From Bursaphelenchus xylophilus (Eukaryota > Nematoda > Chromadorea > Rhabditida > Aphelenchoididae): 64,000 bases of DNA. The position numbers and the translations under genes are program-made. The notes beneath the pieces were generated by a model. That model made no database searches and was not told where the DNA came from. It saw only the letters and a program-made list of their open reading frames with translations. Where the stretch lies: positions 10,845,501-10,909,500 of the forward strand of contig CAJFCV020000005.1 in the NCBI GenBank assembly GCA_904066235.2, read 5' to 3'. Shown here one piece after another: positions 22,611 to 34,000 of the stretch (within the stretch, counting starts at the first letter, position 1; the number at the start of each line of letters is the position of its first letter).

Positions 22611-22870
22611 TTAGTCTGTCGGGAAAATAATGAGCACTCTGCCGAATTGAAAATCACAACACCGCCTTGAAAATGAATTATGTCGCGGAAAAATCGAGTT
22701 TCCTTTCACTTCAGCGCAGCGACATTATGTTCATTATTTTCCCGACAGCCTGATAATGTGGATTTGTCGCACCTTGGAATCGCCTATCCTCGATTTCCGA
22801 CGGCTGCGAAATGCGATTGTGACGAAAAATTCTGCGGTAAAGGATCCACATTATTTTCCCGACAGCCTGA
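22611..22870. mobile_element. Two F1 MITEs in tandem
   Basis: The first, 22611-22752, has TTAGTCTGTCGGGAAAATAA and TTATTTTCCCGACAGCCTGA. The second follows at once (AATGTGGATTTGTCGC ... GGATCCACATTATTTTCCC) and lacks its own left terminus, as if it shares the junction. Confidence 0.75.
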
Positions 22871-23600
22871 TATTACATTATTATTATCCAAATTTCGTTA
22901 AAAAAATCCCAAAACTATAATAAGCGAGAATTTCCCCAGTTTCTCGGAAAAACACTCCTTTTTCATTAAAAATTCACTTTTCACTTCCTTATTATTCGGA
23001 TGCCGTTCGTCATGCTCACGTCTTAACATCATGTAAGCGCAGGAATTCGCTCATAAAAACGTCATCCGCCCAATTTCTGTCGCCAGAAACGGCAAAAAAA
23101 CCGTTACCACGAATCCACGGCCCCATTCTTCTAAACGGTTTCGGATGGCCACGAAAAGATGGGAGCGGGTGCGCGAACGGCCGAAAATTCCCCGGAGGCA
23201 ATCGGGAACGGCCAGGTTTCTTGGAGCCGCATTTTATTGGACAAAAACCGATTTTGGAGCAGTGAAACGCCGGAGGGGCTTTTTGATGACCTCCGCGGGC
23301 ACCGATTTACTGTGCAAATTTACGTAAAACGGGAGGTTTTAGGGTGACGAAATTAATGAAGAGGCTAATTTTATGATGTAAAATAGTATCATGTGCAGAT
23401 TAGCTATATAAAAGGAGATTTGATACGGTTTTAGAGAGCTAGTAAAGCCACTTTTGAATTGCAATTTTTACGGTAGGAAGCGGAATGTAAAGAAAGTTTA
23501 TTTTCTCTCCGGAAACAAAGTCGACAAAGATTTGCATTTTTATAAAGTGCGTGGACTTTTCGTCCATGCATGCCACACTGTGCAAGAACAAATGTCAACA
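22871..23600. other. Gene-free spacer with a GC-richer core
   Basis: 23015-23335 is GC-richer and non-repetitive within the window. It contains overlapping open frames on both strands (23016-23201 minus, 23145-23327 plus), but no splice pattern or motif lets me call an exon. It may be a diverged gene fragment or a regulatory region. Confidence 0.3.
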
Positions 23601-23815
23601 TTTTTCAAGAAGACTTAACCAATCTTAACTCATCTTAGCTCATTTCAGCTGATTTTTCAAGAAAACTTAACCAATCTTAACACATCTTAGCTCAGTTCAG
23701 CTCATTTTTCAAGAAAACTTAACCAATCTTAACTCATCTTAGCTCATTTCAGCTCATTTTTCAAGAAAACTTAAACAATCTTAACTCATCTTTGCTCAGT
23801 TCACCATAATTTTTT
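23601..23815. repeat. 52-bp minisatellite, four copies
   Basis: AAGAAAACTTAACCAATC begins at 23607, 23659, 23711 and 23763, exactly 52 bp apart. Each unit ends TTCAGCTCATTTTTC or close to it. Confidence 0.92.
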
Positions 23816-24411
23816 CAAAATTTGAAAGAAAAAAAAATTTTTTTATGTATCCAAAAACCGATCAAAACATTCGAAAATACAAACTCTATTCAAGAACAAT
23901 AATCTTTGTCACTCTGACTACTTAAAAAAAGATTTTTTTCATATTTCAATTGTGTAAAAACCCGACCTTTCCATGCAAAGCCGATCATCCCATTTTGCAC
24001 GCCCATTCCGCAAAGAATGATCGAAAACAAACCACATTCTTCTTGATATTCGCCCTCAAAAACGCTTGTCCTTTTTGCCTCATCCAACATATGATCCCGA
24101 CTTGCCCCCCGAAAAACGTCATTTCGCACTCCGCAAAGTGCAAGGATGATGTCCGTCTTGTATGTGGTGTAATAGGGTAACAGCTCGTTTGGCTGGAAAG
24201 CTTAGAATGGAATTAATACATGTGTAGATGCTATAAGACTATTTTTATAAAGTGCGCCGACTTTGGGGGTAGCTGACCAGACATTCTGGTGGTGGGAGAT
24301 TGGCTGGGGAGGGGTGGGTCATCATATAAAAAATAAACCTTGGTTTTACCATTTTTTCCTTCGACTCCGGCCTGCAAACGAATCCATATTATTTTCCCGA
24401 CAGACTAATAT
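23816..24411. other. AT-rich spacer
   Basis: No gene or intact element is seen. A truncated F1 right end (ATTATTTTCCCGACAGACTAAT) closes the stretch at about 24388-24410. Confidence 0.4.
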
Positions 24412-24564
24412 CAGTCTGTCGGGAAAATAACGGCGGGTCGTCGCAGCAAAATGTCTCGCCTCGCCGCTATCGCGCACCAAATCCCAAGCCGCGGCTTGCA
24501 GTCGCAAAGCGACGATGGGCGATTCCGAGGTGCGACGATCCCCCGTTATTTTCCCGACAGACTA
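24412..24564. mobile_element. F1 MITE, ACGGCGGGTCG subtype
   Basis: TCAGTCTGTCGGGAAAATAA and TTATTTTCCCGACAGACTAA mirror each other; the interior is close to the copies at 11493, 27546, 42251 and 55875. A truncated further F1 piece follows to about 24690. Confidence 0.88.
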
Positions 24565-24699
24565 ATAACGAGCACAGTGCCAATGGCGTCGCTGAAAAAA
24601 AGCAATTTTATTTTCCCGCGACATAATTCATTTTTTTCGGCAGCGATGCGATCAGACAGAATGCCCATTATTTTCCCGAGAGACTAATAGTATTTATTT

Positions 24700-25300
24700 T
24701 CACAAAGTGCGAGATATTTTTTTACTTTTATCGCTTTCGCACAGTGCATTTTCCCTTTTTTCTTCGATTTGATCACGCACCGTGCACTTTGCGGTCTTTT
24801 GCACAGTGCAAACTCCCCCTTTCGCAAAGTGAATTTTGATCCTTTTTCCCCCGCTTGTCGCCGTCGCACAGTGCATTTTCTCTTGTTCGCACGGTGCAAA
24901 CCGCAAAAAAACTTGCGCTTTGCACTGTGCAAATTTCTGTCGCAGCGGTATTTGGATGCACGGTGCGAAAACCAAAAAAAAGTGAAGTGCACAGTGCATG
25001 TTTTTTGCGCTGCACGGTGCAACATTTTTTCGCTTGCGCACAGTGCATCTTGAATTTTTGTCGCCAACGCACCGTGCATTTTGCGGTTTTTCGCACCGTG
25101 CAAACTCAAAAAAAAACGGTTTGCACTGTGCACATTTTTGAGCAAAACCGCAAGGGCGAAATTGAGAAAAGCTTACGTCGCAGCGATATTTCAAATGCAC
25201 AGTGCAAAAACAAAAAAAAGGTGAGTGCACCGTGCAAGAAATCCCGGGATTTTTGTGCACGGTGCGGACCGCGAGATATGTCCAGGGGCTTTGTAAAAAT
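24700..25300. mobile_element. F2 palindrome-array element
   Basis: The left end TTTTCACAAAGTGCGAGATA and right end GGGGCTTTGTAAAAATG are imperfect mirrors. About twenty GCACNGTGC palindromes lie between them. Three overlapping long open frames arise only because the repeat lacks stops. Confidence 0.8.
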
Positions 25301-25989
25301 GTTAGGTAAAGTAATGCACTGTGCCAAAAAATTTTTTGCGATTCTGTCGTAGTTGGAAAAAGCTTTCGTCTCGGCGATATTTTAACCACTTATCATCCCA
25401 TTACCTCAATTACAAACCCTTGTAATTAATTTTCTATTTCAAAACCCTCAATTACAACTTAAACCTTGTTAAATTCACTCTTGTAATTGTCAGCTACAAT
25501 GTTCCGCGTGTTTGTCCGGCTCGGTTTGTAGTTTAAGGGTTCGATTATAAGCTAACTTCATACAACATCATTTTGCTTATTAAAACACGTTCAAATTTTA
25601 CTCCTTGTGTATGCTCGTGGTCACAGACGAAGCCAACATTTTTTGGCGATATTTTTGCCAATTTTGTGTGGAAAAAATTGATTTTTTGTGGAAAAATTTT
25701 ACATTATGGTAGGAATGGAAATGAGACTTTTTACGATTAAATTTGCTAAAAAAAGTGTCGCATTTTTGCCTAATTTTCAACCTAAAAATCTCGTTTTTTT
25801 CTGCAGAAAAAATGAGCTGAATTTCTTGCAAAGTTTTATTAAAATCTGACTGTCAAGCACGTGCTCTGTCAGCTACAATTTGAAAACATTGTAGGCATTT
25901 TCAAGTCCAATATCTACCTTCAAATTTGGTCACAATTCATACGGCAGCTTGTAGAATATTTTTTTCAACTCCAAAATTTTTCAAAACAT
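25301..25989. other. Gene-free spacer with an F6 fragment
   Basis: 25640-25865 has F6-like text (GTGTGGAAAAAATTGATTTT, CAAAGTTTTATTAAAATCTG). The remainder is AT-rich and unrecognised. Confidence 0.45.
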
Positions 25990-26800
25990 TAGTGTTTTTG
26001 TGAAGTTTTTCTTTGTTCGCTCTGGCACAATGCATTTTGAACCTTTTCCCACGCTTGTCGCCAACGCACAGTGCATTTTCAAATCACCTTTTTTTTGCAC
26101 AGTGCAAGCCTCAAAAAAGCCATTTGCACTGTGCAAATTCCTGGCGCAGTCGCAGCGATATTTCGCCGCACAGTGCGAAAACCAAAAAAAAATTGAAATG
26201 CACGGTGCACGAAAGATGAGTTCTCATGCACGGTGCGCGGCGCGACAAATGTCCATCACTTTTTTTTGCACAGTGCAAACTTCAAAAAAACCAGTTCGCA
26301 CTGTGCAGACATTTCTTTGCTTTCGCACAGTGCTTTTTGAGCCTTTTCCCACGCTTGTCGCCAACGCACAGTGCATTTTCAAATCACTTTTTTTTTGCAC
26401 AGTGCAAGCCTTAAAAAAAGCCGTTTGCACTGTGCAAATTTCAGGCGCTGTCGCCGCACAGTTTGGAAACCAAAAAAATTTAAGTGCACGGTGCGGGGCG
26501 CGAAAAATGTCCGTTGCTTTTTTCGCACAGTGCAAACTTCAAAAAAAAAGCAGTTCGCACTGTGCAGACATTTCTTTGCTTTCGTACAGTGCTTTTTGAG
26601 CCTTTTCCCAGGCTTGTCGCCAACGCACAGTGCATTTTCAAATCAGTTTTTTTGCACAGTGCAATCGTCTTCTTTGAGGTTTGCACGGTGCGCAAAGGCA
26701 AAAAACCACAATGCGTTGCAACAAAAATTCTTGCACTGTGCGGAATGGACATTTGTCGCGGAAAAGTGTTGGCGACAAATGTCCATGCACTTTATGAAAA
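25990..26800. mobile_element. F2 palindrome-array element with three tandem modules
   Basis: A module of about 250 bp (TGCATTTTGA..CTTTTCCCACGCTTGTCGC, then a GCACNGTGC array, then a GCGCGA(C/A)AAATGTCC) occurs three times. The right terminus GTCCATGCACTTTATGAAAA is intact. Modules differ by small changes, so unequal exchange is likely. Confidence 0.8.
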
Positions 26801-27545
26801 GCGTGGTTGAATATTTTTTTGAACTCCAATATTTTTCAAACTATTGAATTTCGATACTTTCAACCCTTCTTTGTCCAATTAATCGCCTGTTTAATGTGTC
26901 AAAGCTCAAGCGCTTTCAACACGGGCCAGTTGTTGTTTCGGGCGCTCGCTTTTGTTGAGCGCTTGGCACGTGCAGTTGACAGTCAATATGCCGTTCATTA
27001 GTTTGTTTTGAAAGTTGCAACCCCTCCAATGTCCGGGTCGCTTTGGGGAGTCTTTTTTTGGCAGTTCTGCCGTAATTACGGCAGTGTAAACTGTCATTTC
27101 GGGGAAGCGGCGGATATTTACATAAATAGGTGGGGCAGCGAATGTACGGAATGTTCTGAGGTTTTCCCGGTACACTGCTGAGGTTCTTTGACCGAGATTT
27201 TGGTCAAAGAATGCCTGCTTCAAAATCGCTTGGGCCGAGCCGTAAATATTTATGTATACTGCATTCATTGCGAGGTGTGACATATTTATTTGTTACATAT
27301 AGGAATGAGCAATAAATTTTGAATACAAAAAATTGTCAACCCTTGCCTACAGTATTATAATATGTGTTATATATACAGTATTATAATACCTAAAAATCCC
27401 ATTCTTTTCTTGTCTCCGGGTTTTATTTTTATTCGCAACACTATTGTCGCTTTGAGACTCAGAATTTTAATCATTGGGGCCGATTTGGAGCAGGCCGGGG
27501 CCCCCGGGTTTTCCCGGCCCAGGGGCGGAAAAGGTCCACCCAATA
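26801..27545. other. Unique-looking sequence without a supported gene
   Basis: 26880-27285 is non-repetitive and moderately GC-rich, with a 125-codon minus frame at 26906-27283. That frame has no motif and no clear initiation or splice context, so it is noted but not called. A short inverted repeat, TCTTTGACCGAGATTTTGGTCAAAGA, lies near 27188. Confidence 0.35.
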
Positions 27546-27692
27546 TCAGTCTGTCGGGAAAATAACGGCGGATCGTCGCGCCTCGGAATCGCCCATTATC
27601 GCTGCAAGCCGCGGCTTGGGAGTTGGTGCGCGATAGCGGCGAGACGAGACATTTTGCTGCGACGAACCGCCGTCATTTTCCCGACAGATTGA
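27546..27692. mobile_element. F1 MITE, ACGGCGGATCG subtype
   Basis: TCAGTCTGTCGGGAAAATAA and ATTTTCCCGACAGATTGA are inverted. Flanking TA is present. The F7 element at 27697 is adjacent, the same order as at 37909-38262. Confidence 0.88.
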
Positions 27693-27696
27693 TACT

Positions 27697-27891
27697 AGTC
27701 CGTTCGTAAAGTCGCTGGAATGTTTTCGGCGACATGCACTCCGCGAAACCGAAAGTTCACTTTGCACTGTGCAATTTTTGGCTTTTTGCACAGTGCAATA
27801 GGCTTTTTTGGGCTGTCGCTCGCACCCTGAGTTTTCGTGCACAGTGCGCGTCGCCGAAATCATTCCAGCGACTTTACGAACGGACTAGTAG
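27697..27891. mobile_element. F7 element, complete
   Basis: AGTCCGTTCGTAAAGTCGCT mirrors AGCGACTTTACGAACGGACT, bounded by ACT/AGT. GGAATGTTTTCGGCGACATG is answered by TCGCCGAAATCATTCC. Three GCACNGTGC palindromes form the core. Confidence 0.9.
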
Positions 27892-29534
27892 TTTGTTGTC
27901 TATTTTTTCGCCCGTGGCGTTGCGACTTCCCGTTTTTGCGCTAGCGACATGCAATTTCGAGCCAGTTCACTGTCGGGACATCATTGCGCGACTATCATTA
28001 ATCTGTTGGGAAAATAATGTGGATTCGTCGCGCATTGGAATCGCCCATCATTGTTTTGCAATTTTCAGCCGCAGCTGGAAATTTTGTGGCATACTGCCCC
28101 TTTTTTCGATCAGATGGAACATTTTGCTGCGACTATTTTCCAGACAGGCGCGCCCACACTTGCGGGCAACCACTTTGCGGACAGCTTGAAAAACCACGGA
28201 GATTCTGCGGACATGTTTTGAAATCAGCCAACATTTGCATACAACTGTAAATTCAAACGATGGGCTTGACGATTAGATGTTTCGGATTAAGTTTCTAGGT
28301 GTGTAAGAGGCTTGAATAGTTATCATCAGCTTATCCCGGCATTTTTTACCATTTTTTGAAAACAAACCTCCATAACTTCGAAAGCAGTGGATGAATTTAA
28401 TAGATTTGTCTACTTATTAGTACCAGGGAGTTGTCACAGTAAAATTTCTATCGTACTTCGTAGATTACGGGAGGGAAATCGTAATTCCATTCAAAAAATG
28501 TCGGCTGCCCGCAAAGTGATTGCAAGTGTCGCGGCGCCTCCAGACACGCCGATATGATGAAATTACTTCTTTAAAGTTATTAAAAAGGGTCGCCATTCTT
28601 CCACGGCGTTGTTCAACCATTTGTTTTCTTGCTAACAAGTTCTCGGAGACCATATTAATGCAACGTCTCCTTCATTGGCGGTTGATTCATTTTTTCCCAT
28701 CCTTTTTTTCCCGATTGCGTCCAACTTTTTCCAGCCAAAACCCCTCCTGATTCCCGGAGCTTTCATTAATTAGTGTTTGGGGGAATTGGCCGCCCAATTT
28801 CCCGAGTGTTTCTAATTGTATTTGTAATTGTATTCCGAGCGATTCGGGGCGTCCGGCTTCGCAATTTGAGTGGGTCCGCCAGTTCCGGCTTTCCGCTGAT
28901 GTAATTGCGCCGCAGTCGAGGCGGCACGTAGCCTTGTTGTTCAGCTACCATAGCCGGCTACATGTGGAGATTGGATTGCAAGTGTTTTGCACAAAATTTA
29001 CAGAATTGTATGCGGAGTTTGTCGCTGAAATTGTATTATACTTGAGCTTTGATTTTGGCTTCATTTGTAGTCTTTACGGTGGGTGGATTTGGTATATAAA
29101 GGGTGGTTTATTACACCAGGGATTGACCCAAGCTTGGGGCCAAAGTGAGACGCTCGGATTTTGATGAGAATTGGAACAAATTTGGAATAATTTTTTTTAA
29201 GACATATGCAAGATTTCTAGCTCGAAAGACATAGATATATACTTTTTTGTGAGCAAAATCCGGTGTCAAAAAATCAATTTTTTTGTAATGATTTTTCTAC
29301 AGCTAGAATGGCGTAATAAAGTGCGGAAAATATCAAAGCGATAGAACACATGTCACTCTCTAAGCTTATGCAAATTTTAAGGATTTTAACGGCTTACAAA
29401 GGTCGGGAAAAATGATTTAAAGAATGGTATTTCTTACTTTTGATGCCTCAGAACGCGTTCCGCTCTCAGCATTTCGTGTCTCCCGGTCGCTCTCCCCTGC
29501 AAAGCGGGAGCTAAAATTCTCGGGAATTGATACT
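27892..29534. other. Gene-poor stretch: truncated F1, F6 copy, possible small ORF
   Basis: 28002-28150 is a truncated F1 (CTGTTGGGAAAATAATGTGG). 29110-29520 is F6-like (GTGAGACGCTCGGATTTTGA ... GCAAAGCGGGAGCTAAAAT). Between them, 28766-28951 on the minus strand is a 61-codon frame with even codon composition that starts MVAEQQGYVPPRLRR. It could be an exon of a small gene, but no partner exons or domain were found. Confidence 0.35.
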
Positions 29535-29735
29535 ATGATCATTTTCACAAAGTGCCTGGACATTTGTCGCAGTCCGATTCTTAGGAAGTTTTGCGCGTTT
29601 TTTCACCGTGTAGTACTAGACGCGCCATAAAGTCCATAGAATTTGCAACATTTTTGCCCTAGCGACATGAACTTTTCTGTGAGCGCACCCCGCGACGTCG
29701 CCACAAAAATCTTTGGACTTTATGCGCAACTAGTA
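29535..29735. repeat. F2 left end plus a small related element
   Basis: 29537-29600 starts TTTTCACAAAGTGCCTGGAC like F2. 29612-29735 is bounded by ACTAGACGCGCCATAAAGTC and GACTTTATGCGCAACTAGT, inverted ends resembling a short F2 relative. Confidence 0.6.
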
Positions 29736-30123
29736 TTGTCTAGACTAAAAGGGGTTCATTCTAACCAACTCGGCCTTCAAATGCACTTATCTAAATTTAT
29801 CCCTTGTTTTATCAAAATCGGCAAGCATTTCACGTCTTCAGTCAGTTTTAAAGGCAGCCTGAAGTTTAATTCTTTCTGGATTCGCGATAAATTTACCTTC
29901 GAGACTTTGCCCTTGCCTCACACTTTTTTTCACATATTTCTCAAAATTTATTTTAATTTATTATATTTACAATCCTCCCACATATTTACCGTTTATCCGC
30001 GATTTCTCCCTTTGCAAAAAAATCCCATTTGATCGTTCGCTCGTAAAATGAATGATGACGGATTATCGAGCTATTTTTACAGCCCATCCACATGATCTTG
30101 TTCCGCTAAATTCCTTTCTTCCA
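29736..30123. other. AT-rich spacer
   Basis: No gene, element end or repeat was recognised here. Confidence 0.35.
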
Positions 30124-31012
30124 GCATTTTCATAAGGTGCACGGATATTTTTGCACTCTGCACTGTGCAAAAAAATCACTGATTTTTTGCACCGTGCATT
30201 TCACTTTTTTCTTTTTTCACTTTTTTTTGCACGACATAAACGAGTTTCATCTGCGTCGCTGGAATCTGCACAGTGCAGAGAGGGTTTTTTGCACCGTGCG
30301 CAAAAAATTCCTCGATTTTTTGCACCGTGCGCAAAAAATTCCTCGATTTTTTGCACCGTGCGTTTCACTTTTTCCTTTTGTTTTTTTTGCACTGTGCATT
30401 TTGAAAAGAGAGAAATGCACTGTGCGTGAGCGACAAGCGTGGGAAAATGTTCCGAATGCACTGTGCAAAAGCAAAAAAGATATCGGCACAGTGCAAACAA
30501 CCTTTTTGAGGTTTGCACAGTGCAAAAAAAGAGAAATGCACTGTGCGTTGGCGACAAGCGTGGGAAAAAGTTCAAAGTGCACTGTGCGAAAGTAAAAAAA
30601 AATGTCTGCACAGTGCAAACAACCCTTTTTGAGGTTTGCACTGTGCAAAAAGTGGGAAAAGTTTCAAAATGCACTGTGCAAAGAAAGCGATTTGAAAATG
30701 CACTGTGCGTGAGCGACAAGCGTGGGAAAGAGTTCAAAATGCACTGTGCAAAAGCAAAAAAGTTCTCGGCACAGTGCAAACGGCTGTTTTGAAATTTGCA
30801 CAGTGCAAAAAGTGGGAAAAGTTTCAAAATGCACTGTGCAAAAAAAAGCGATTTGAAAATGCACTGTGCGGGAGCGACAAGTGTGGGAAAAAGTTCAAAG
30901 TGCACTGTGCGAAACTGAAAAAAAAAAGTGAGATGCACGGTGCAACATGGCGGATTTTTTGCACAATGCTTGGCGCGAGAAATTTGTTCATTTCCGCGAA
31001 CTTTATAAAAAT
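30124..31012. mobile_element. Largest F2 palindrome-array element in the window
   Basis: TTTTCATAAGGTGCACGGAT at the left and GCGAACTTTATAAAAATACG at the right bound about 890 bp. Dozens of GCACNGTGC palindromes lie inside, together with several copies of GCGACAAGCGTGGGAAAA at spacings near 105-180 bp. It ends about 30 bp before the GPCR start codon. Confidence 0.85.
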
Positions 31013-31044
31013 ACGAATAATTTTTACCCTCCGCTGTTTACAGA

Positions 31045-34000
31045 ATGCAACAAAACGTAAATCTGACGATATCAGCGACAGTTCGCGACCCCTTTCAACA
31101 GTTGTGGGGGAAATGTTTGGACGACAAGCAGATGCAACTGCATCGGAATGATCTCGAAAAATACGTCCAACTCTACCTGTTTCCCTGCCTCATTGTGTTC
31201 GGAATACTGGGAAATGCGCTGAACTTGACGGTGCTGCTGAACAAACGGATGAGAAGTCGGTGAGTGCAGAGTAATGGCGATAAAAGTGAAATTTTGATGA
31301 TTTTCGGAAAAAATGAAATTTTGATATCAATTTGTCGGGAAAATAATGTGGATCTGTCGCGAGAGAAATTCTTGTTTCGTCGCAGTCGCCTGCCAAGTCG
31401 CTAGCCTCGGTTAGCCGTCGCAAAGCAAAAAACAAGAGCAATTTTACGGCGCGACAAAACCACATTATTTTTCCGACAGACTGAGATTTTCATCAGCAAG
31501 GGCTATTTTTCCATAAAAAATCAATTTTTCCGCACGAAACTGGCAAAGACATCGCCAAAGAGTGTCTTTTCTCTGACCGTTCTCCTCATTTCGCATGGTC
31601 TCTCAGCCTCAATGATCGTTGAATATCTCGGTTGCCCCTGTAAATGGAGAGTTAATAATTTCAAGAATTGATATTTAATACCTCCAACACACCTGTGGAA
31701 AATTTGAAGAAAATCCGGGCGTCGCGCTTGACGCACTTCCCTTGTAAATTTATCAGTTTGTCGGGGAAGTAATGAGTATTTGTCGCAGCAAAAATCGCAT
31801 CGCTGCGGAGAAAATGAACTGTTTCGCGGCAAGATCAAATTGCTTTCACTCGTTGCCGCAGAACTCTCCCCCTTTTCTGAACCTTCCCCCAATTTGAACT
31901 CTCCCCCTTTTCGAACACTCCCCCTTGAGTGAACCCTCCTCCTTTTTGAACACTTCCCCTCATTTTGAAAATTGAAAAAAATGAGGTGTGACATGTTATA
32001 TGATGAAACTTTTTTTCAAATTGAGAAAATGAGGTGTGACATCTTATACGATAGAAAATTTGAAAAATCGTTTTTTTCAATTCGAAAAAAGTTTCATCGT
32101 ATAACATGTCACACCTCGTTTTTTCAATTTTCAAATGGGGGAGTGTTCAAAAAAGGGGAGAGTCCAGATTTTTTGGGGGAGAATTGAAAAAGGGGAAGAG
32201 TTCACGCTCAACCGCTCTCACTTCAGACGCGATGGTCGCAGCAACATTATGCTCATTATTTTCCCGACAATCTTATAAAAAATCCTCGTTATTTTCCCTG
32301 TCTATTAGTTGATAATTCATATGCCAATTTCAGCGCCAACACCTTCCTCTCGCTGTTGGCCATCTCGGACATTGCATTCCTCGTCTTCCTGACGCCACAC
32401 GTCCTCGCCACCTTCCACTTCCTCTACGTGAACTACTACTTCCGCTGGTTCTACTTCCACACCAAGATCCATTGGCTGGCGCTGGCGAACTGGATGTCGG
32501 CCGTCGCGATCTGGGTGGTGATCGCGGTGTGTGCGGACCGACTGATTGGGATTCGCAAACCGTTGTATATACGAAGCCATGTGGCGTCGTACAAGATGAT
32601 GTTGATTCTGGCGCTGATTGTGGTGGCGCCGTTTTTGCTGACCTTGTTCCGGCATTTCGAGCATTATTGTCCGGTGAATAATTTGTGTTACGATACGCAG
32701 GTGTACTCGAAATGCTTCCCAATCACTCATGAGTAAGTTTTTTTATTAAAAAAATACGTTTTTTCTCCACAATTTTTTTGCATAAGTTTTGACGTGTTTT
32801 GTCCATAATGTTCAAAAAATGTAAATTTTCAAAATTTCGACAAAAAATAATTTTTTTTGAATCATACGTTTTTTCTCCATAAAGATTTTTAATGCATAAA
32901 TTTTAACGTTTTTTGTCCATAATGTTCAGGGGCCTGTTTCACTAACATAAAAATAAATAAAATGAAAAGTAGGGGGGAGCGAGAGAGTATCGAAAACGCG
33001 TTTGCGATCAAGAGAAACCGGACGAAAAGCAGAAGTAGCCTACTTCTCTTTCGGAGTGACTTTTTGCGTCCAAAACCGGGGTTGGCGGCATAATTTTGGC
33101 CATAACTTTTTTCTCAATTGGTATTGGAACACCCTTCAAAAAACCAAATAAAGCTGACGGTTGAGACTACAACATATCCAAATTTCATTGTTTTATTTTC
33201 AAGAGTAGATTAGTTATATAGCTTAAAGTACAGAGTACATTTACACTGAAGATACGAAATGTTTTATTTCTCGGTCAATTTCAAAATGTTGACGCTTTAA
33301 TTTATACCAGTCGATAGCCCATCTTTTTTTCCATGAGGTTTTTTTAGAGGGTCAATTGTAGGTCTTATTATGGCTGAGTTATGGCAAATTTACCTCCATT
33401 TTTGTCATAAAAAGAGCCCTCAAATCAAAGGAAGAGGAAAAGTTCGCCCCTTTCGGAACGACTTTTTATGGTCAAAAATGGAGGTTACCTAGATTTAATT
33501 GCCCGTAACTCTATCAGTTTATGATATATCGCCACCCCTCAAAAAACATAATGTAGCTAAGAAACGGCTCTACACACTGATATGAAACTTGTAATTATTC
33601 TTATAAACATTGGTGAGAAAAATACGTTTTTATTCCGCGAAGAAGAAAAAACGAGATGGTTGGCCGTACTACTGTAAAATTAGCGGTCCACCGGGCTATA
33701 AAAGGAATTCAAAACACATATTGTCTAAAACTACTTAAAAAATTCTATGTGTTGTTTTTTGGAGGGTTTCAATCCGAAAAGTTTTACCCAAGTTATGGCG
33801 ATTTTAAGCTAAAATTTAGTCGATTTTCTCAAAAATGAAAGCACGCGTACTTTACGATTTTTTTAAGGACGGGTTTTGGCACCACAGCAATGAAAATAAT
33901 CTTGGTGATAGCTGAAACTGTCATCTTCATTCTAAATTTTGAAGGGTGTTCCTAGACCAACTGAGAAAAAAGTTATGGCCAAAATACTGCCGCGAACCGC

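Noticed and set aside
24684..25389. 153-229-codon frames on the minus strand and 165 on the plus strand
   Set aside because: They arise from the stop-poor GCACNGTGC repeat (recurring AQCIL, RTVHF words) and recur in every F2 element.
26906..27283. 125-codon minus frame in unique sequence
   Set aside because: No motif, no splice context and no skewed codon use that would separate it from chance.
30201..30938. 245-codon minus frame just before the receptor gene
   Set aside because: Same F2 repeat translation; no start context and the same words appear at unrelated loci.
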